64,000 bases of DNA from Ruania albidiflava DSM 18029 (GTDB lineage: Bacteria > Actinomycetota > Actinomycetes > Actinomycetales > Beutenbergiaceae), in contig NZ_ATWL01000015.1 in the NCBI RefSeq assembly GCF_000421225.1, forward strand, positions 1 through 64,000, given 5' to 3'. Positions 42,414-51,739 of this stretch are shown here, in pieces. The notes below the pieces were generated by a model that did no database searches, was not told where the DNA came from, and saw nothing but the letters and a program-made list of their open reading frames with translations. How positions within the stretch are numbered: position 1 is the first letter of the stretch; each line of letters opens with the position of its first letter. A program made the position numbers and the translations under genes.

Positions 42414-43061
42414 ATGGGGGTGCTCTTCCCCGGCTACCTACCCGAGCTGCTCTCCGGGCTCTGGGTGACGGTGCAGATCACCGGCGTCTCGTTCGTCGGC
42501 GCGCTGGTGTTCGGCACGCTGCTGGCGACCTGCCGGATCAGCCCGATCCCGCCGCTGCGGGTGGCGGCGAGCGTGTACGTGGAGATCTTCCGGAACGTGC
42601 CGCTGGTCGCCCTGGTGGTGCTCACCGTGTACGGACTGCCGGAGATCGGGTTGAACCCGGGCTTCCTGCCCGGCGTGATGCTGGCGACCACGGCAGTGGG
42701 GTCGGCGTTCGCCTGCGAGACGCTGCGCACCGGGGCGAACGCGGTGGGCGCGGGCCAGATCGAGGCGGCCCGGTCGATCGGGCTGACGTTCTCCGGGATC
42801 ATGCGTGAGGTGGTGGTCCCCCAGGCCGCGCGCAGCGTGATCGGTCCGATGGTGACGCTGTTCATCGGCATCCTGCTCAGCTCCTCGATGGCGGCCGTGG
42901 TGGGTCAGGCCGACCTGACCTACACCGCGTCGCTGATCAACAACAAGGAGGCGCTCGGGCTGATCACGTTCGCGGTGGCGGCAGCGGCCTACGCGGCGAT
43001 CTCGCTGGGGGCGGCGGGTGTGGGTGCCGCCGCGGAGAAGAAGTTCCGGGTGCTCCGATGA
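42414..43061 (+). CDS. ABC transporter permease, first subunit
   Basis: A 215-residue HisM/GluC-type permease with about five helices. The ATPase-contact EAA loop is EAARSIGLTFSGIMREVVVPQA. IFRNVPLVALVVLTVYGLPE is the usual Pro-rich segment. AAGGAGG precedes the ATG. It forms a heterodimer with the next permease. The GluC-like pattern agrees with the substrate-binding protein. Confidence 0.92.
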   Translation: MGVLFPGYLPELLSGLWVTVQITGVSFVGALVFGTLLATCRISPIPPLRVAASVYVEIFRNVPLVALVVLTVYGLPEIGLNPGFLPGVMLATTAVGSAFACETLRTGANAVGAGQIEAARSIGLTFSGIMREVVVPQAARSVIGPMVTLFIGILLSSSMAAVVGQADLTYTASLINNKEALGLITFAVAAAAYAAISLGAAGVGAAAEKKFRVLR

Positions 43062-43092
43062 TGGCGCCGGTGCTCGCGAGGGAGGGTCGCTG

Positions 43093-43944
43093 ATGGACGC
43101 GCACGCGATGTTCGACACCGCCGGGCCGCGCGCCCAGCGGTGGATCCGCATCATCACCGTGCTCAGTGTGCTGGGCATCCTCGGCCTGTTCGCGCTGGCC
43201 TACTACCGGTTCTACGCCTCCGGGGCGTTGGCGCCGTCGACGTGGCTGACGTTCACCGAGCCGGGCACGATCCGCTACCTGGGCACAGCACTGAAGAACA
43301 CGATGCTCGCTGCGGCAGCGGCCGGGGCGATGGCGCTGCCGCTGGGGCTGCTGCTCGCGCTGGGCCGGCTGTCCAGGAAGATCCTGCCGCTGCGCTGGCT
43401 GTGCACCGGCATCATCGAGCTGTTCCGCGCGATCCCGGTGCTGCTGGTTATCTACGTGTTCATGTTCGCGCTGCCCGCCTACGGCATCGAGACCGGCACG
43501 TTCACCAAGCTGGTCGTCCCGATCACGTTGTGCGCGGCCGCGACGTTGGCCGAGGTGTTCCGCGCCGGGGTGCTCGCCCTGCCCCGCGGGCAGACCGAGG
43601 CGGGGCTGTCGATCGGGCTGACCGACGGGCAGACGTTCCGGACCATCGTGCTCCCCCAGGCGCTGCGGATCGTGATCCCGGCGCTGGTCGCCCAGGCGGT
43701 GATCGTGGTCAAGGACACCGCGTTCGGGTATGTGGTCTCCTATGCCGAGCTGCTGCAGAGCGGCCGGGTGCTGATCGCGAACACCGGCGACCTGGTGCAG
43801 ACCTACCTGGTGGTCACGATCATCTACATCCTGGTGAACGTGCTGATCTCCTGGGCTGCGCGGGCGCTGGACCGGCGGATGGGACGTACCGGCGCCCGGC
43901 GGATGTCGCTGGCTGCCCCGAACCGGATGGGCGGGATCGCCTGA
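43093..43944 (+). CDS. ABC transporter permease, second subunit
   Basis: A 283-residue GluD-type permease. The N-terminus is long and cytoplasmic, with helices from about residue 20 on. IELFRAIPVLLVIYVFMFALP and the EAA loop TEAGLSIGLTDGQTFRTIVLPQA are visible. ATG 43093 has GAGGGAGGG upstream. After this gene an ATPase gene would be expected on the same strand; instead only an unrelated ATPase fragment on the opposite strand follows. The ATPase must come from elsewhere, or the importer is not functional. Confidence 0.92.
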   Translation: MDAHAMFDTAGPRAQRWIRIITVLSVLGILGLFALAYYRFYASGALAPSTWLTFTEPGTIRYLGTALKNTMLAAAAAGAMALPLGLLLALGRLSRKILPLRWLCTGIIELFRAIPVLLVIYVFMFALPAYGIETGTFTKLVVPITLCAAATLAEVFRAGVLALPRGQTEAGLSIGLTDGQTFRTIVLPQALRIVIPALVAQAVIVVKDTAFGYVVSYAELLQSGRVLIANTGDLVQTYLVVTIIYILVNVLISWAARALDRRMGRTGARRMSLAAPNRMGGIA

Positions 43945-43956
43945 CCGCCATCTGAG

Positions 43957-44091
43957 GGACTTGCCCGCCCCAGAGGGTCCCATCACCGCCACCACCTCAC
44001 CGGCGTCGATGGCCACTGCCACGTCCGTGAGCACAGGGTCGGCGCCGTAGGCGTGCCCCAGGCGGCTGACACCGCTCGCATCCGCTGCCAT
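43957..44091 (-). pseudogene. ABC ATPase N-terminal remnant cut after Walker A
   Basis: The minus frame from ATG 44091 reads as an ABC ATPase N-terminus: RLGHAYGADPVLTDVAVAID, then GEVVAVMGPSGAGKS. The Walker A Ser should be followed by TLL; instead the match ends at once and the frame runs into the antisense of the permease. About 45 of some 230 residues remain. The style (VAID-GEVVAVMGPSGAGKS) is closer to LolD/MacB-type exporters than to the GluA of importers. It looks like a deletion scar at the end of the importer operon. Confidence 0.7.
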
Positions 44092-44192
44092 CGAGGCAGT
44101 TTTCCGCCACGGAGGCACCTTGCCGCCGGCGCCGCCGTCACTCCGCGCCGCGAACCTGCCTCCGTCCGTGCGCAGCGCTGTGCTACCGGGGT

Positions 44193-44786
44193 TCAGGAGC
44201 GATGGGTGGTCAGCAGGAAGCCGGGCATGCGCAGTTCCTCGCCCCGCCACCGCGCATGCACCTCGATGTCCTCGACGGCGGTACTCACCCAGTCCGGGTC
44301 ACCGAACCGTGCCCGCAGGGTCGTCTCGGTCTCACCCCAGCCCTGGTCGGCCTCGAGCGAGATGGCCAGCACCGCCACCAGCGCACCCGGTGGGCAGATC
44401 GCGGCCAGCCCGGCGACGTAGGCGGCCTGGGCGTCGGCATCCAGGGAGTGCAGCAGCCCGGAGTCCAGCACAGTGCGCGGACGGATGCCCAGGTCTGCGA
44501 CGTGGGCAGCGTCGGCCACCTGGAGCTCCGCGTCCAGCCCCTCAGCGGCGGCCCGGGCCCGGGCCCGGTCGACCGCCGGGGCGGACAGGTCGAACCCGGT
44601 CACGCTGTGGCCGCGCCCGGCGAGCAGCAGTGCCAGGGTGCCGGTGCCGCAGCCAGCGTCCAGCACCGGGTCGGCGATCTCGGCGCGGTCCAGGAACGCC
44701 AGCAGCGCTGGCTGGACTTCCCCGAGGTCCCACGGGGGTGGCTCCTCGGCGGAGTACATCGCATCCCAGTCGTGGTCCTGCGCCAT
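44193..44786 (-). CDS. Class I SAM-dependent methyltransferase
   Basis: A 197-residue Rossmann methyltransferase. Motif I is VLDAGCGTGTLALLLAGRGH, motif II SVTGFDLSAPAVDRARA, and VLDSGLLHSL is the post-motif II strand. It starts with MAQDHDWDAMYSAEEPPPWD, a layout common in small actinobacterial thiol/metalloid-like methyltransferases such as TehB or TPMT relatives. Substrate unknown. ATG 44786 is preferred; further upstream Met codons give no homologous sequence. It is divergent from fdhA. Confidence 0.87.
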   Translation of the reverse strand: MAQDHDWDAMYSAEEPPPWDLGEVQPALLAFLDRAEIADPVLDAGCGTGTLALLLAGRGHSVTGFDLSAPAVDRARARAAAEGLDAELQVADAAHVADLGIRPRTVLDSGLLHSLDADAQAAYVAGLAAICPPGALVAVLAISLEADQGWGETETTLRARFGDPDWVSTAVEDIEVHARWRGEELRMPGFLLTTHRS

Positions 44787-44960
44787 GGCGACCACTCTTC
44801 CACCACAGCTCCCCGTACGCCCGGTGAGCTCCGCCGTCATCGGCACCCCGACCGACACGGCGAGCCGGCTACGCCCGGCGCGCTGGTGGGGCCGCTCGGT
44901 GGTGCCCCCAGCCGGCGGCGCGCGCCGACCTTTGCGAGTGTGGGATCGACTGGTCGTGCC

Positions 44961-44966
44961 TATAGT
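44961..44966 (+). promoter_or_regulatory. Predicted -10 of leaderless fdhA
   Basis: TATAGT is 6 nt upstream of ATG 44973, with no ribosome site, so translation likely starts on the 5' end of the transcript. No clear -35 is visible; TTGCGA at 44932 is too far away. Confidence 0.5.
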
Positions 44967-44972
44967 GGCGCC

Positions 44973-47900
44973 ATGGCACGACGGAGTCCGCTGGAATGGC
45001 CGGTGGTCCGTCAGCTGCGCTCCGGTGATGTGTTCGGGCGCGGTCCGGCGGTCACCTCCCCGACCACCCGTGCGACCACGTCACGCAATGCCACGGCTGA
45101 CCGGATGGTGCAGAGCGTGTGCCCCTATTGCGCTGTGGGCTGTGGGCAGCGGATCTTCGTCAAGGACGAGAAGGTCATCGGCATCGAGGGTGACCCGGAC
45201 TCGCCGATCTCCCGTGGCCGGCTGTGCCCGAAGGGTGCGGCTAGCGAGCAGCTGGTGAACGCGCCGGGCCGGCAGACGAAGGTGCTCTACCGCCCGCCCG
45301 GTGCCCGCGACTGGCAGCCTCTGGACCCGGACACCGCGATGGACATGATCGCCGACCGGTTCCTCGCCTCCCGGCGGCGCACCTGGCAGGACACCGACTC
45401 CCAGGGCCGGGTGCTGCGCCGCACCATGGGCATCGCCTCCCTCGGCGGCGCCACGCTGGACAACGAGGAGAACTACCTCATCAAGAAGCTGTTCACCGCC
45501 GCCGGAGCGATCCAGATCGAGAACCAGGCGCGGATATGACACTCCTCCACGGTTCCCGGTCTGGGAACCTCGTACGGGCGCGGTGGCGCCACGCAGTACC
45601 TGCAGGACCTGGCCAACTCTGACTGCATCGTGATCCAGGGCTCGAACATGGCCGAGTGCCACCCGGTGGGTTTCCAGTGGGTCACCGAGGCCCGGGCGCG
45701 CGGGGCGAAAGTCATCCATGTGGACCCCCGGTTCACCCGCACCACGGCGCTGGCAGACAAGCACCTGCCGATCCGCGCAGGGTCGGACGTGGTGCTCATC
45801 GGCGCACTGATCAACTACGTGCTGGCAAACGAGAAGTACTTCCACGACTACGTGGTGGCCTACACCAATGCCGCCACGCTCGTCGGTGAGGGGTTCCAGG
45901 ACACGGAGGACACCGGCGGGCTGTTCTCCGGGTTCGACCCGGAGACCGGCCAGTACGACCCGTCCAGCTGGGCCTACGCCGAGGCTGAGGGCGGGGCGTC
46001 CGCGCCGGACCGGCACCACGAGCACGGCCAGACCGCTTCCGGGCGGGCCGCCGGGGACACCCACGGCAGCGGCGGTCCTCCGCTGGAGACGGCGCAGGTG
46101 GAGCGGGACGAGACGCTCACCCACCCGCGCAGCGTGTTCCAGATCGTCAAGAAGCACTATGCCCGGTACACCCCTCAGATGGTGGAGCAAGCCTGCGGCA
46201 TCAGCGCCGCAGACTTCGACTACCTGGCCCGGGCGGTCACCGAGAACTCCGGCCGGGAGCGCACCACCGCGTTCGTGTACGCAGTGGGATGGACCCAGCA
46301 CACCCTGGGCGCGCAGTTCATCCGGGCCGCCGCCGTCCTGCAGCTGCTGCTCGGGAACGTCGGTCGCCCCGGAGGCGGGATCATGGCGCTGCGCGGGCAC
46401 GCCAGCATCCAGGGCTCCACAGACATCCCCACGCTGTTCAACCTGCTGCCCGGCTACCTGCCGATGCCCACCGCTGACCAGCACGACGACCTGGACACCT
46501 ACCTGCATGCGATCGCGTCGAAGGAGCAGAAGGGTTTCTGGGCGAACGCGGACGCCTACACCATCAGCCTGCTCAAGGCCTGGTGGGGGCCGGCCGCGCA
46601 CGCGGAGAACGACTGGGCGTTCCACTACCTGCCCAAGCTCACCGGCCCGCACGGCACCTACCAGACGGTGATGTCCATGCTGGAGGACGAGGTGGAGGGA
46701 TACTTCCTCCTCGGACAGAACCCGGCGGTCGGGTCGGCGAACGGGCGGATGCAGCGGATAGGCATGGCCCACCTGAAGTGGCTGGTGGTGCGCGACCTGC
46801 AGATGATCGAGTCCGCCACGTTCTGGAAGGACGGACCGGAGATCGCCACCGGTGAGCTGCGCACCGAGGACATCGACACCGAGGTGTTCTTCATGCCGGC
46901 CGCCAGCCACGTGGAGAAAGCGGGCTCGTTCACCCAGACCCAACGGTTGCTGCAGTGGCGGCACCAGGCGGTGGACCCGCCAGGCGAGTGCATGAGCGAC
47001 CTGCAGTTCTTCTACGAGCTGGGCAAACGCATCCGGGCCAGGCTGATCGGCTCCACCGACGAGCGGGACCGGCCGCTGCTGGACCTGACCTGGAACTACC
47101 CGGAGCTGGCAGGCGGTGAACCGGACCCGGAGGCGGTGCTGGCCGAGATCAACGGGCGCTACCTGAGCGGGGACAAGGCCGGTGAGCCGCTGGCCTCCTA
47201 CACCGAGCTGACCGCGGACGGGTCCACCGAGGCCGGCTGCTGGATCTACACCGGCGTGTACGCCGACGGGGTGAACCAGGCCGCCCGGCGCAAACCCGGC
47301 GCCGAGCAGTCGCAGACCGCACTGGAGTGGGGCTGGGCCTGGCCGTCCAACCGGCGCATCCTGTACAACCGCGCCTCGGCAGACCTGGACGGCAAGCCGT
47401 GGAGCGAGCGGAAGAAGCACATCTGGTGGGACGCCGAGCAGGGCTCCTGGACCGGCCTGGACGTGCCCGACTTCGTGGCCGACCGTGCCCCGGCTGCCCG
47501 GCCGGGTCCGGATGCCGGCGGCCCGGACGCACTCGCCGGGGACGACCCGTTCGTGATGCAGGCCGACGGCAAGGGCTGGTTGTTCGCCCCACGCGGGCTG
47601 GTGGACGGGCCGCTGCCCACCCACTACGAGCCGCAGGAGTCGCCGGTGGCCAACCCGCTGTACCCGCAGCAGCAGAACCCGGCCCGGCTCACCTATCCGC
47701 GCCGGGACAACCTGTCCGCACCGAGCGCCGGGGCACCGGGCAGCGAGGTGTACCCGTACGTGTTCACCACCTACCGGCTCACCGAGCACCACACCGCGGG
47801 CGGGATGAGCCGTTGGCTGCCGTACCTGTCCGAGCTGCAGCCGGAGATGTTCTGCGAGGTCTCCCCCGAGCTGGCCGCCGAGCGCGGGCTGACCGAGTAC

Positions 47901-48308
47901 GGGTGGGCCACGATCGTCTCCGCCCGCGCCGCGATCGAGGCCCGCGTGCTGGTCACCGAACGGGTGCGCCCACTGGACCTGGGCGGGCGGACCGTGCACC
48001 AGGTGGGTCTGCCCTACCACTGGGGGGTGGGCAGCGATGCCGGGGTGACCGGGGACGCGGCGAACGATCTGCTCGGAGTCACCCTGGACCCGAACGTGCT
48101 CATCCAGGAGTCGAAGGCCGGTTCCTGCGACATCCAGCCCGGCCGACGCCCGCACGGGCAGGCGCTGCTCGACCTGGTGGCCAGCTACCAGCAGCGTGCC
48201 GGGCTCGCTGCGGAGACCGGCAACGCCCATCTCACCGATCCCGACCGGGAGCAGGTGGTGCCCACCCCGGCCGAGGACGACCCGGAGCAGGAAGGGTGGC
48301 AGCCGTGA
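44973..48308 (+). CDS. fdhA: Selenocysteine-containing formate dehydrogenase, alpha subunit
   Basis: Oxidises formate to CO2 at a bis-MGD Mo/W centre. The gene must be read through TGA at 45537-45539 as Sec189. The flanking protein is IENQARI-U-HSSTVPGLGTSYGRGG, matching E. coli FdnG around its Sec. A SECIS hairpin follows. The total is 1111 residues. The N-terminal [4Fe-4S] ligands are Cys50, Cys53, Cys57 and Cys85. VGRPGGGIMALRGHASIQGS and the C-terminal molydopterin-binding domain (VFTTYRLTEHHTAGGMSRW) are present. There is no Tat signal: the N-terminus MARRSPLEWPVVRQ lacks the twin-Arg-hydrophobic pattern, so it probably faces the cytoplasm. fdhB and fdhC follow. Confidence 0.95.
45537..45569 (+). 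promoter_or_regulatory. UGA Sec codon and SECIS element of fdhA
   Basis: The in-frame TGA (45537-45539) is followed, 11 nt later, by a 7-bp stem GGTTCCC/GGGAACC (45551-45557 with 45563-45569). It closes the loop GGTCT. The GGUC/U loop is the base-specific SelB contact of bacterial SECIS elements, and E. coli fdhF has the same GGUCU. This makes recoding rather than termination or frameshift the natural reading. Confidence 0.93.
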
Positions 48309-48384
48309 GCCGCCTCCCGCCCGCAGCCTTGGTAGTGGCGTGGCCCTGGACGATGCTCTCGGGCCTCGCAGAGAGGAGGAGCTG

Positions 48385-49512
48385 ATGGGCCAGCTGTTCG
48401 GTCCGACCAACCCTGCCGTCGACGCGGGGTGGCAGCACACCCACCCGCGCAAGGGGTTCTTCACCGACACCTCCGTCTGCATCGGCTGCAAGGCCTGCGA
48501 GGTGGCCTGCAAGGAGTGGAACCACGTCCCCAGCGACCCGGACCCGCAGCTGCTCGGGTCCTCCTACGACAACACCGGCGGGCTCGGTGCGAACACCTGG
48601 CGGCACGTGGCGTTCGTGGAGCAGGACGCCGAGCGGATCGCCCGGGCGCGGCGCAGCGGGCGGGCGCTGGTGGACCTGGGCATGCCGAGCGTGGGGCCGC
48701 CGCCGGGGCGGGGCACAGCCGGGGCCAGCGCTCCCGGTGGCGGCGCCGATGGCTCTGCAGCGGGCGGCGCCGGTGGCTCTACAGGTGGCGCCGATGACTA
48801 CGGCGGCCTGCACGACGCCGCCCGCCTCGGCCCACCGGTCTCCACCGGAGTTCCGGGGGACGGCCCCATCGACACCACTCCCCCGGACACCCCGGAGTTC
48901 CGGTGGCTGATGTCCTCGGACGTGTGCAAGCACTGCACGCACGCCGGCTGCCTGGACGCCTGCCCCACCGGCGCCCTGTTCCGCACCGAGTTCGGCAGCG
49001 TGGTGGTCCAGGACGACGTGTGCAACGGCTGCGGCACCTGCGTGGCCGCCTGCCCGTTCGGGGTGATCGAACGCCGCTCGGACGGCACCGCCGCCCCCGG
49101 TGAGCGCGGGCCGCAGCAGGGCCCCACCCGGGAGGGTGGCATCGCGCAGAAGTGCACCCTGTGCTACGACCGGCTCACCGACGGCCAGCAGCCGGCCTGC
49201 GCGCAGACCTGCCCCACCGAGTCGATCAGGTTCGGCAACCATGAGGAGCTGGTGGCCACGGCGCGGGAGCGGGTCGCCGAGCTGCACGCCCGCGGGATGA
49301 CCGAGGCCCGGCTGTACGGTGCGAACCAGAACGACGGCGTGGGCGGCACCGGGTCGGTGTTCCTGCTGCTGGATGAACCGGAGACCTACGGGCTGCCGCC
49401 GGACCCGCGGGTGCCCACTGCGGACCTGCCGCAGATGTTCTCCCGCGCCGGCTGGGCCGCCGCCGGGATGCTGGCCACGGCAGCGCTGGCGTTCCTGGGG
49501 AGGCGCCGGTGA
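48385..49512 (+). CDS. fdhB: Formate dehydrogenase iron-sulfur subunit
   Basis: The electron-transfer subunit FdnH-like, 375 residues. It holds four ferredoxin-type cluster motifs: CIGCKACEVACKEWN, CKHCTHAGCLDACPTGAL, CNGCGTCVAACPFGV, and CTLCYDRLTDGQQPAC with CAQTCPTES. A single C-terminal helix (AAAGMLATAALAFLGRRR) anchors it to the membrane. Residues about 110-150 form a Gly/Ala/Ser-rich insertion absent from standard FdnH. GAGGAGG precedes ATG 48385. Its stop overlaps the fdhC start. Confidence 0.92.
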   Translation: MGQLFGPTNPAVDAGWQHTHPRKGFFTDTSVCIGCKACEVACKEWNHVPSDPDPQLLGSSYDNTGGLGANTWRHVAFVEQDAERIARARRSGRALVDLGMPSVGPPPGRGTAGASAPGGGADGSAAGGAGGSTGGADDYGGLHDAARLGPPVSTGVPGDGPIDTTPPDTPEFRWLMSSDVCKHCTHAGCLDACPTGALFRTEFGSVVVQDDVCNGCGTCVAACPFGVIERRSDGTAAPGERGPQQGPTREGGIAQKCTLCYDRLTDGQQPACAQTCPTESIRFGNHEELVATARERVAELHARGMTEARLYGANQNDGVGGTGSVFLLLDEPETYGLPPDPRVPTADLPQMFSRAGWAAAGMLATAALAFLGRRR

Positions 49513-50600
49513 GCACCTCGGGGTTCGACAGCTACCGTCCGCCGGAGCCTGCCGGTCGCCGCCGACGCAAGGGCCGCCGCCGCGCCGGACCGTCTCGCGG
49601 CGGCGGCGACGGGTCCCGGGAGATGCCGGTGGTGCCGGACGCCGAGTTCGGCTCCTACTACGGCCGCCCGGTGGTGAAGGCGCCGCCCTGGGAGACCGAT
49701 GTGGCCGCCTACCTGTTCCTCGGTGGGCTGGCCGCCGGGTCCGGGCTGCTCGCCGCAGGGGCGCAGCTGACCGGCCGGGAGGCGCTGCGCCGCAGCACCC
49801 GGCTGGCGGCGATCACCGCGGCGGGGCTCGGTGCCGGTGCACTGGTGCGGGACCTGGGCCGCCCGGAACGGTTCCTGAACATGCTCCGCACGGTGAAGCT
49901 GACCTCGCCGATGAGCGTGGGGTCGTGGATCCTGGCGGGGTTCAGCACCTGCGCCGGAGTGGCCGCTGCCGACGAGGTGGACCGCGCCACCGGCTCGCGG
50001 CTGCCGCTGGGCCGGTTGCGGGGGCTGCTGCGCGGCGCCGGTTCCGCGGCTGGCCTGGGCGCCGGGATGCTGGCTCCCCCGTTGGCGGCCTACACCGCGG
50101 TGCTGCTCTCCGACACCGCCGTGCCCACCTGGAACGAGGCCCGGGAGGAGCTGCCGTTCGTGTTCGTCTCCTCGGCGAGCCTGGCCGCGGGCGGACTGGC
50201 GATGATGACCACCCCGGTGGCGCAGGCAGGCCCGGCGCGGGTGCTGGCGGTGGTCGGCGCTGCCGGGGACCTGGTCGCCACCGAGGTGCTGGAGCGCCGG
50301 ATGGACGAGACTGTGGTGGAGACCTTGTACCAGGGCCGCCCGGGCAGGTACCTGCAGGTGAGCAAGGTGCTGGTCGCCGCCGGCGGGGTGGGCGCGCTGC
50401 TGGCGGGCCGGTGGCGCGCGGCCGGGGCGCTCTCCGGGGCCGCGCTGCTGACCGCCTCAGCGCTCACCCGGCTCGGCTACTTCGAGGCGGGCCTGACCTC
50501 GGCGAAGGACCCGAAGTACACGGTGGAGCCGCAGAAGCGCCGGCTGGCCGAGCGGCGCCGGCGCGGCATCACCGACGACTCGATCACCACCGTCGAGTAG
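49509..50600 (+). CDS. fdhC: NrfD-type membrane subunit of formate dehydrogenase
   Basis: A 363-residue polysulfide reductase/NrfD-family quinone-interacting membrane protein with some eight helices. GTG 49509 overlaps the fdhB stop (GTGA). A basic N-terminal tail (RRRRKGRRRAG) precedes ETDVAAYLFLGGLAAGSGLL. RDLGRPERFLNMLRTVKLTSPMSVGSW is the family's central signature. No haem-ligand His pattern of FdnI-type cytochrome b is present. It would pass formate electrons to menaquinone. A large hairpin follows. Confidence 0.9.
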   Translation: MSTSGFDSYRPPEPAGRRRRKGRRRAGPSRGGGDGSREMPVVPDAEFGSYYGRPVVKAPPWETDVAAYLFLGGLAAGSGLLAAGAQLTGREALRRSTRLAAITAAGLGAGALVRDLGRPERFLNMLRTVKLTSPMSVGSWILAGFSTCAGVAAADEVDRATGSRLPLGRLRGLLRGAGSAAGLGAGMLAPPLAAYTAVLLSDTAVPTWNEAREELPFVFVSSASLAAGGLAMMTTPVAQAGPARVLAVVGAAGDLVATEVLERRMDETVVETLYQGRPGRYLQVSKVLVAAGGVGALLAGRWRAAGALSGAALLTASALTRLGYFEAGLTSAKDPKYTVEPQKRRLAERRRRGITDDSITTVE

Positions 50601-50619
50601 TTCCAGGGGCCCCACCCGT

Positions 50620-50681
50620 TCGCCAACGCTCTACTGTGCGGCGTGAATCGGTCCAGCAGCCGCAAAGGAGAGCGTTGGCGA
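50620..50681. terminator. Two-tier hairpin between fdhC and selD
   Basis: TCGCCAACGCTCT at 50620-50632 is perfectly complementary to 50669-50681. Inside it, TGCGGC (50637-50642) pairs with GCCGCA (50659-50664). It lies between convergent fdhC and selD and probably ends both transcripts. Confidence 0.7.
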
Positions 50682-50713
50682 TGGGCAGGGCGGGCGGGCT
50701 GGTGGGGTGGGGC

Positions 50714-51730
50714 TCAGCGGACCTGGATGCCGGTTCCGGCCACGGTGTGCCCGATCACCGGGTGCCCGGGCAGCTCCCCGACCACCAGCAGCCCGCCGGA
50801 GGTCTGGGCGTCGGCGAGCAGCACCAGGTCCTCCTCGGTGATACCGATCCCGGTGGTCAGGTGCGGGCGCACCCAGTCCAGGTTGCGGCGGCTGCCACCG
50901 GGCACGAACCCGTCGGCGAGCGCGGTCAGCGCGTCGGCGAGCACCGGCACTGCGGCCCGCTCGACCACCGCCCCCACCCCGGAGGCCCGGCACAGCTTGT
51001 GCAGGTGCCCGAGCAGCCCGAAACCAGTCACATCGGTTGCTGCTCTGAGCCCCAGGTCGACGGCGGTCGTTGCGGCGCCAGCGTTCAGCCGGGTCATCGA
51101 GGTGGTCGCCTCGGCGAAGATCTGCCCGGTGGCCTTGTGCCGGTTGTTCAGGATGCCCACCCCGATCGGCTTGGTCAGGGTCAGCGGCAGGTCCGGCTCG
51201 GCAGCGTCGATACGCAGCAGCTTGTCCGGGTGGGCCACTCCGGTGACGGCCATACCGTACTTGGGCTCCGGATCGTCGATGGAGTGCCCGCCGATCACCG
51301 GGCAGCCCGCCTGGGTGGCGATGTCCAGCCCGCCGCGCAGCACCTCGGTCATCAGCTCCAGCGGCAGCCGCTCCCGGGGCCAGCCGAGCAGGTTGATCGC
51401 CACCACCGGGGTGCCACCCATGGCGTAGACGTCCGAGAGCGCGTTGGCGGCGGCGATCCGGCCCCAGTCGTAGGCATCATCGACCACCGGGGTGAAGAAG
51501 TCGGCGGTGGAGAGCACCGCGAGGTCCTCGCGCACCAGCACAGCGGCTGCGTCGTCGCCGTCGTCCAGGCCCACCAGCACCCGGGCGTCGGTCCCGCCGA
51601 CCTGACCGGTGAGTGTGCTGACCGCGTCCTCCAGCTCCCCCGGCGGGATCTTGCACGCGCACCCACCACCGTGGGCGAAAGAGGTCAGCCGTGGCTGGTC
51701 CAGATCGTCCCGCACCGCTGCTGCCACCAT
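50714..51730 (-). CDS. selD: Selenide, water dikinase (selenophosphate synthetase)
   Basis: Makes selenophosphate, the selenium donor for Sec-tRNA, from selenide and ATP. The product has 338 residues. The active-site loop is GGGCACKI with Cys24 and Lys27, so it is the Cys and not the Sec form. LSTADFFTPVVDDAYDWGRIAAANALSDVYAMGG, GGHSIDDPEPKYG and the C-terminal Gly-rich GGLLVVG segment are typical. GTG 51733 directly before ATG 51730 is an equally possible start. It is convergent with fdhC and shares the selenium island with tRNA-Sec, selA and selB. Confidence 0.95.
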   Translation of the reverse strand: MVAAAVRDDLDQPRLTSFAHGGGCACKIPPGELEDAVSTLTGQVGGTDARVLVGLDDGDDAAAVLVREDLAVLSTADFFTPVVDDAYDWGRIAAANALSDVYAMGGTPVVAINLLGWPRERLPLELMTEVLRGGLDIATQAGCPVIGGHSIDDPEPKYGMAVTGVAHPDKLLRIDAAEPDLPLTLTKPIGVGILNNRHKATGQIFAEATTSMTRLNAGAATTAVDLGLRAATDVTGFGLLGHLHKLCRASGVGAVVERAAVPVLADALTALADGFVPGGSRRNLDWVRPHLTTGIGITEEDLVLLADAQTSGGLLVVGELPGHPVIGHTVAGTGIQVR

Positions 51731-51739
51731 CACGCGAGT

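Noticed and set aside
45537-45539. The fdhA UGA read as a stop or a frameshift, giving two separate genes
   Set aside because: Protein similarity continues in the same frame on both sides, the position matches the known FdnG Sec, a GGUCU SECIS hairpin follows, and all sel genes are close by.
45081-48512. Very long antisense frame opposite fdhA
   Set aside because: It is the GC-skew shadow of the real gene; its composition is Gly/Arg/His/Val-rich with no motifs. The same holds for long antisense frames opposite the RND, GH43-like and UvrA-like genes.
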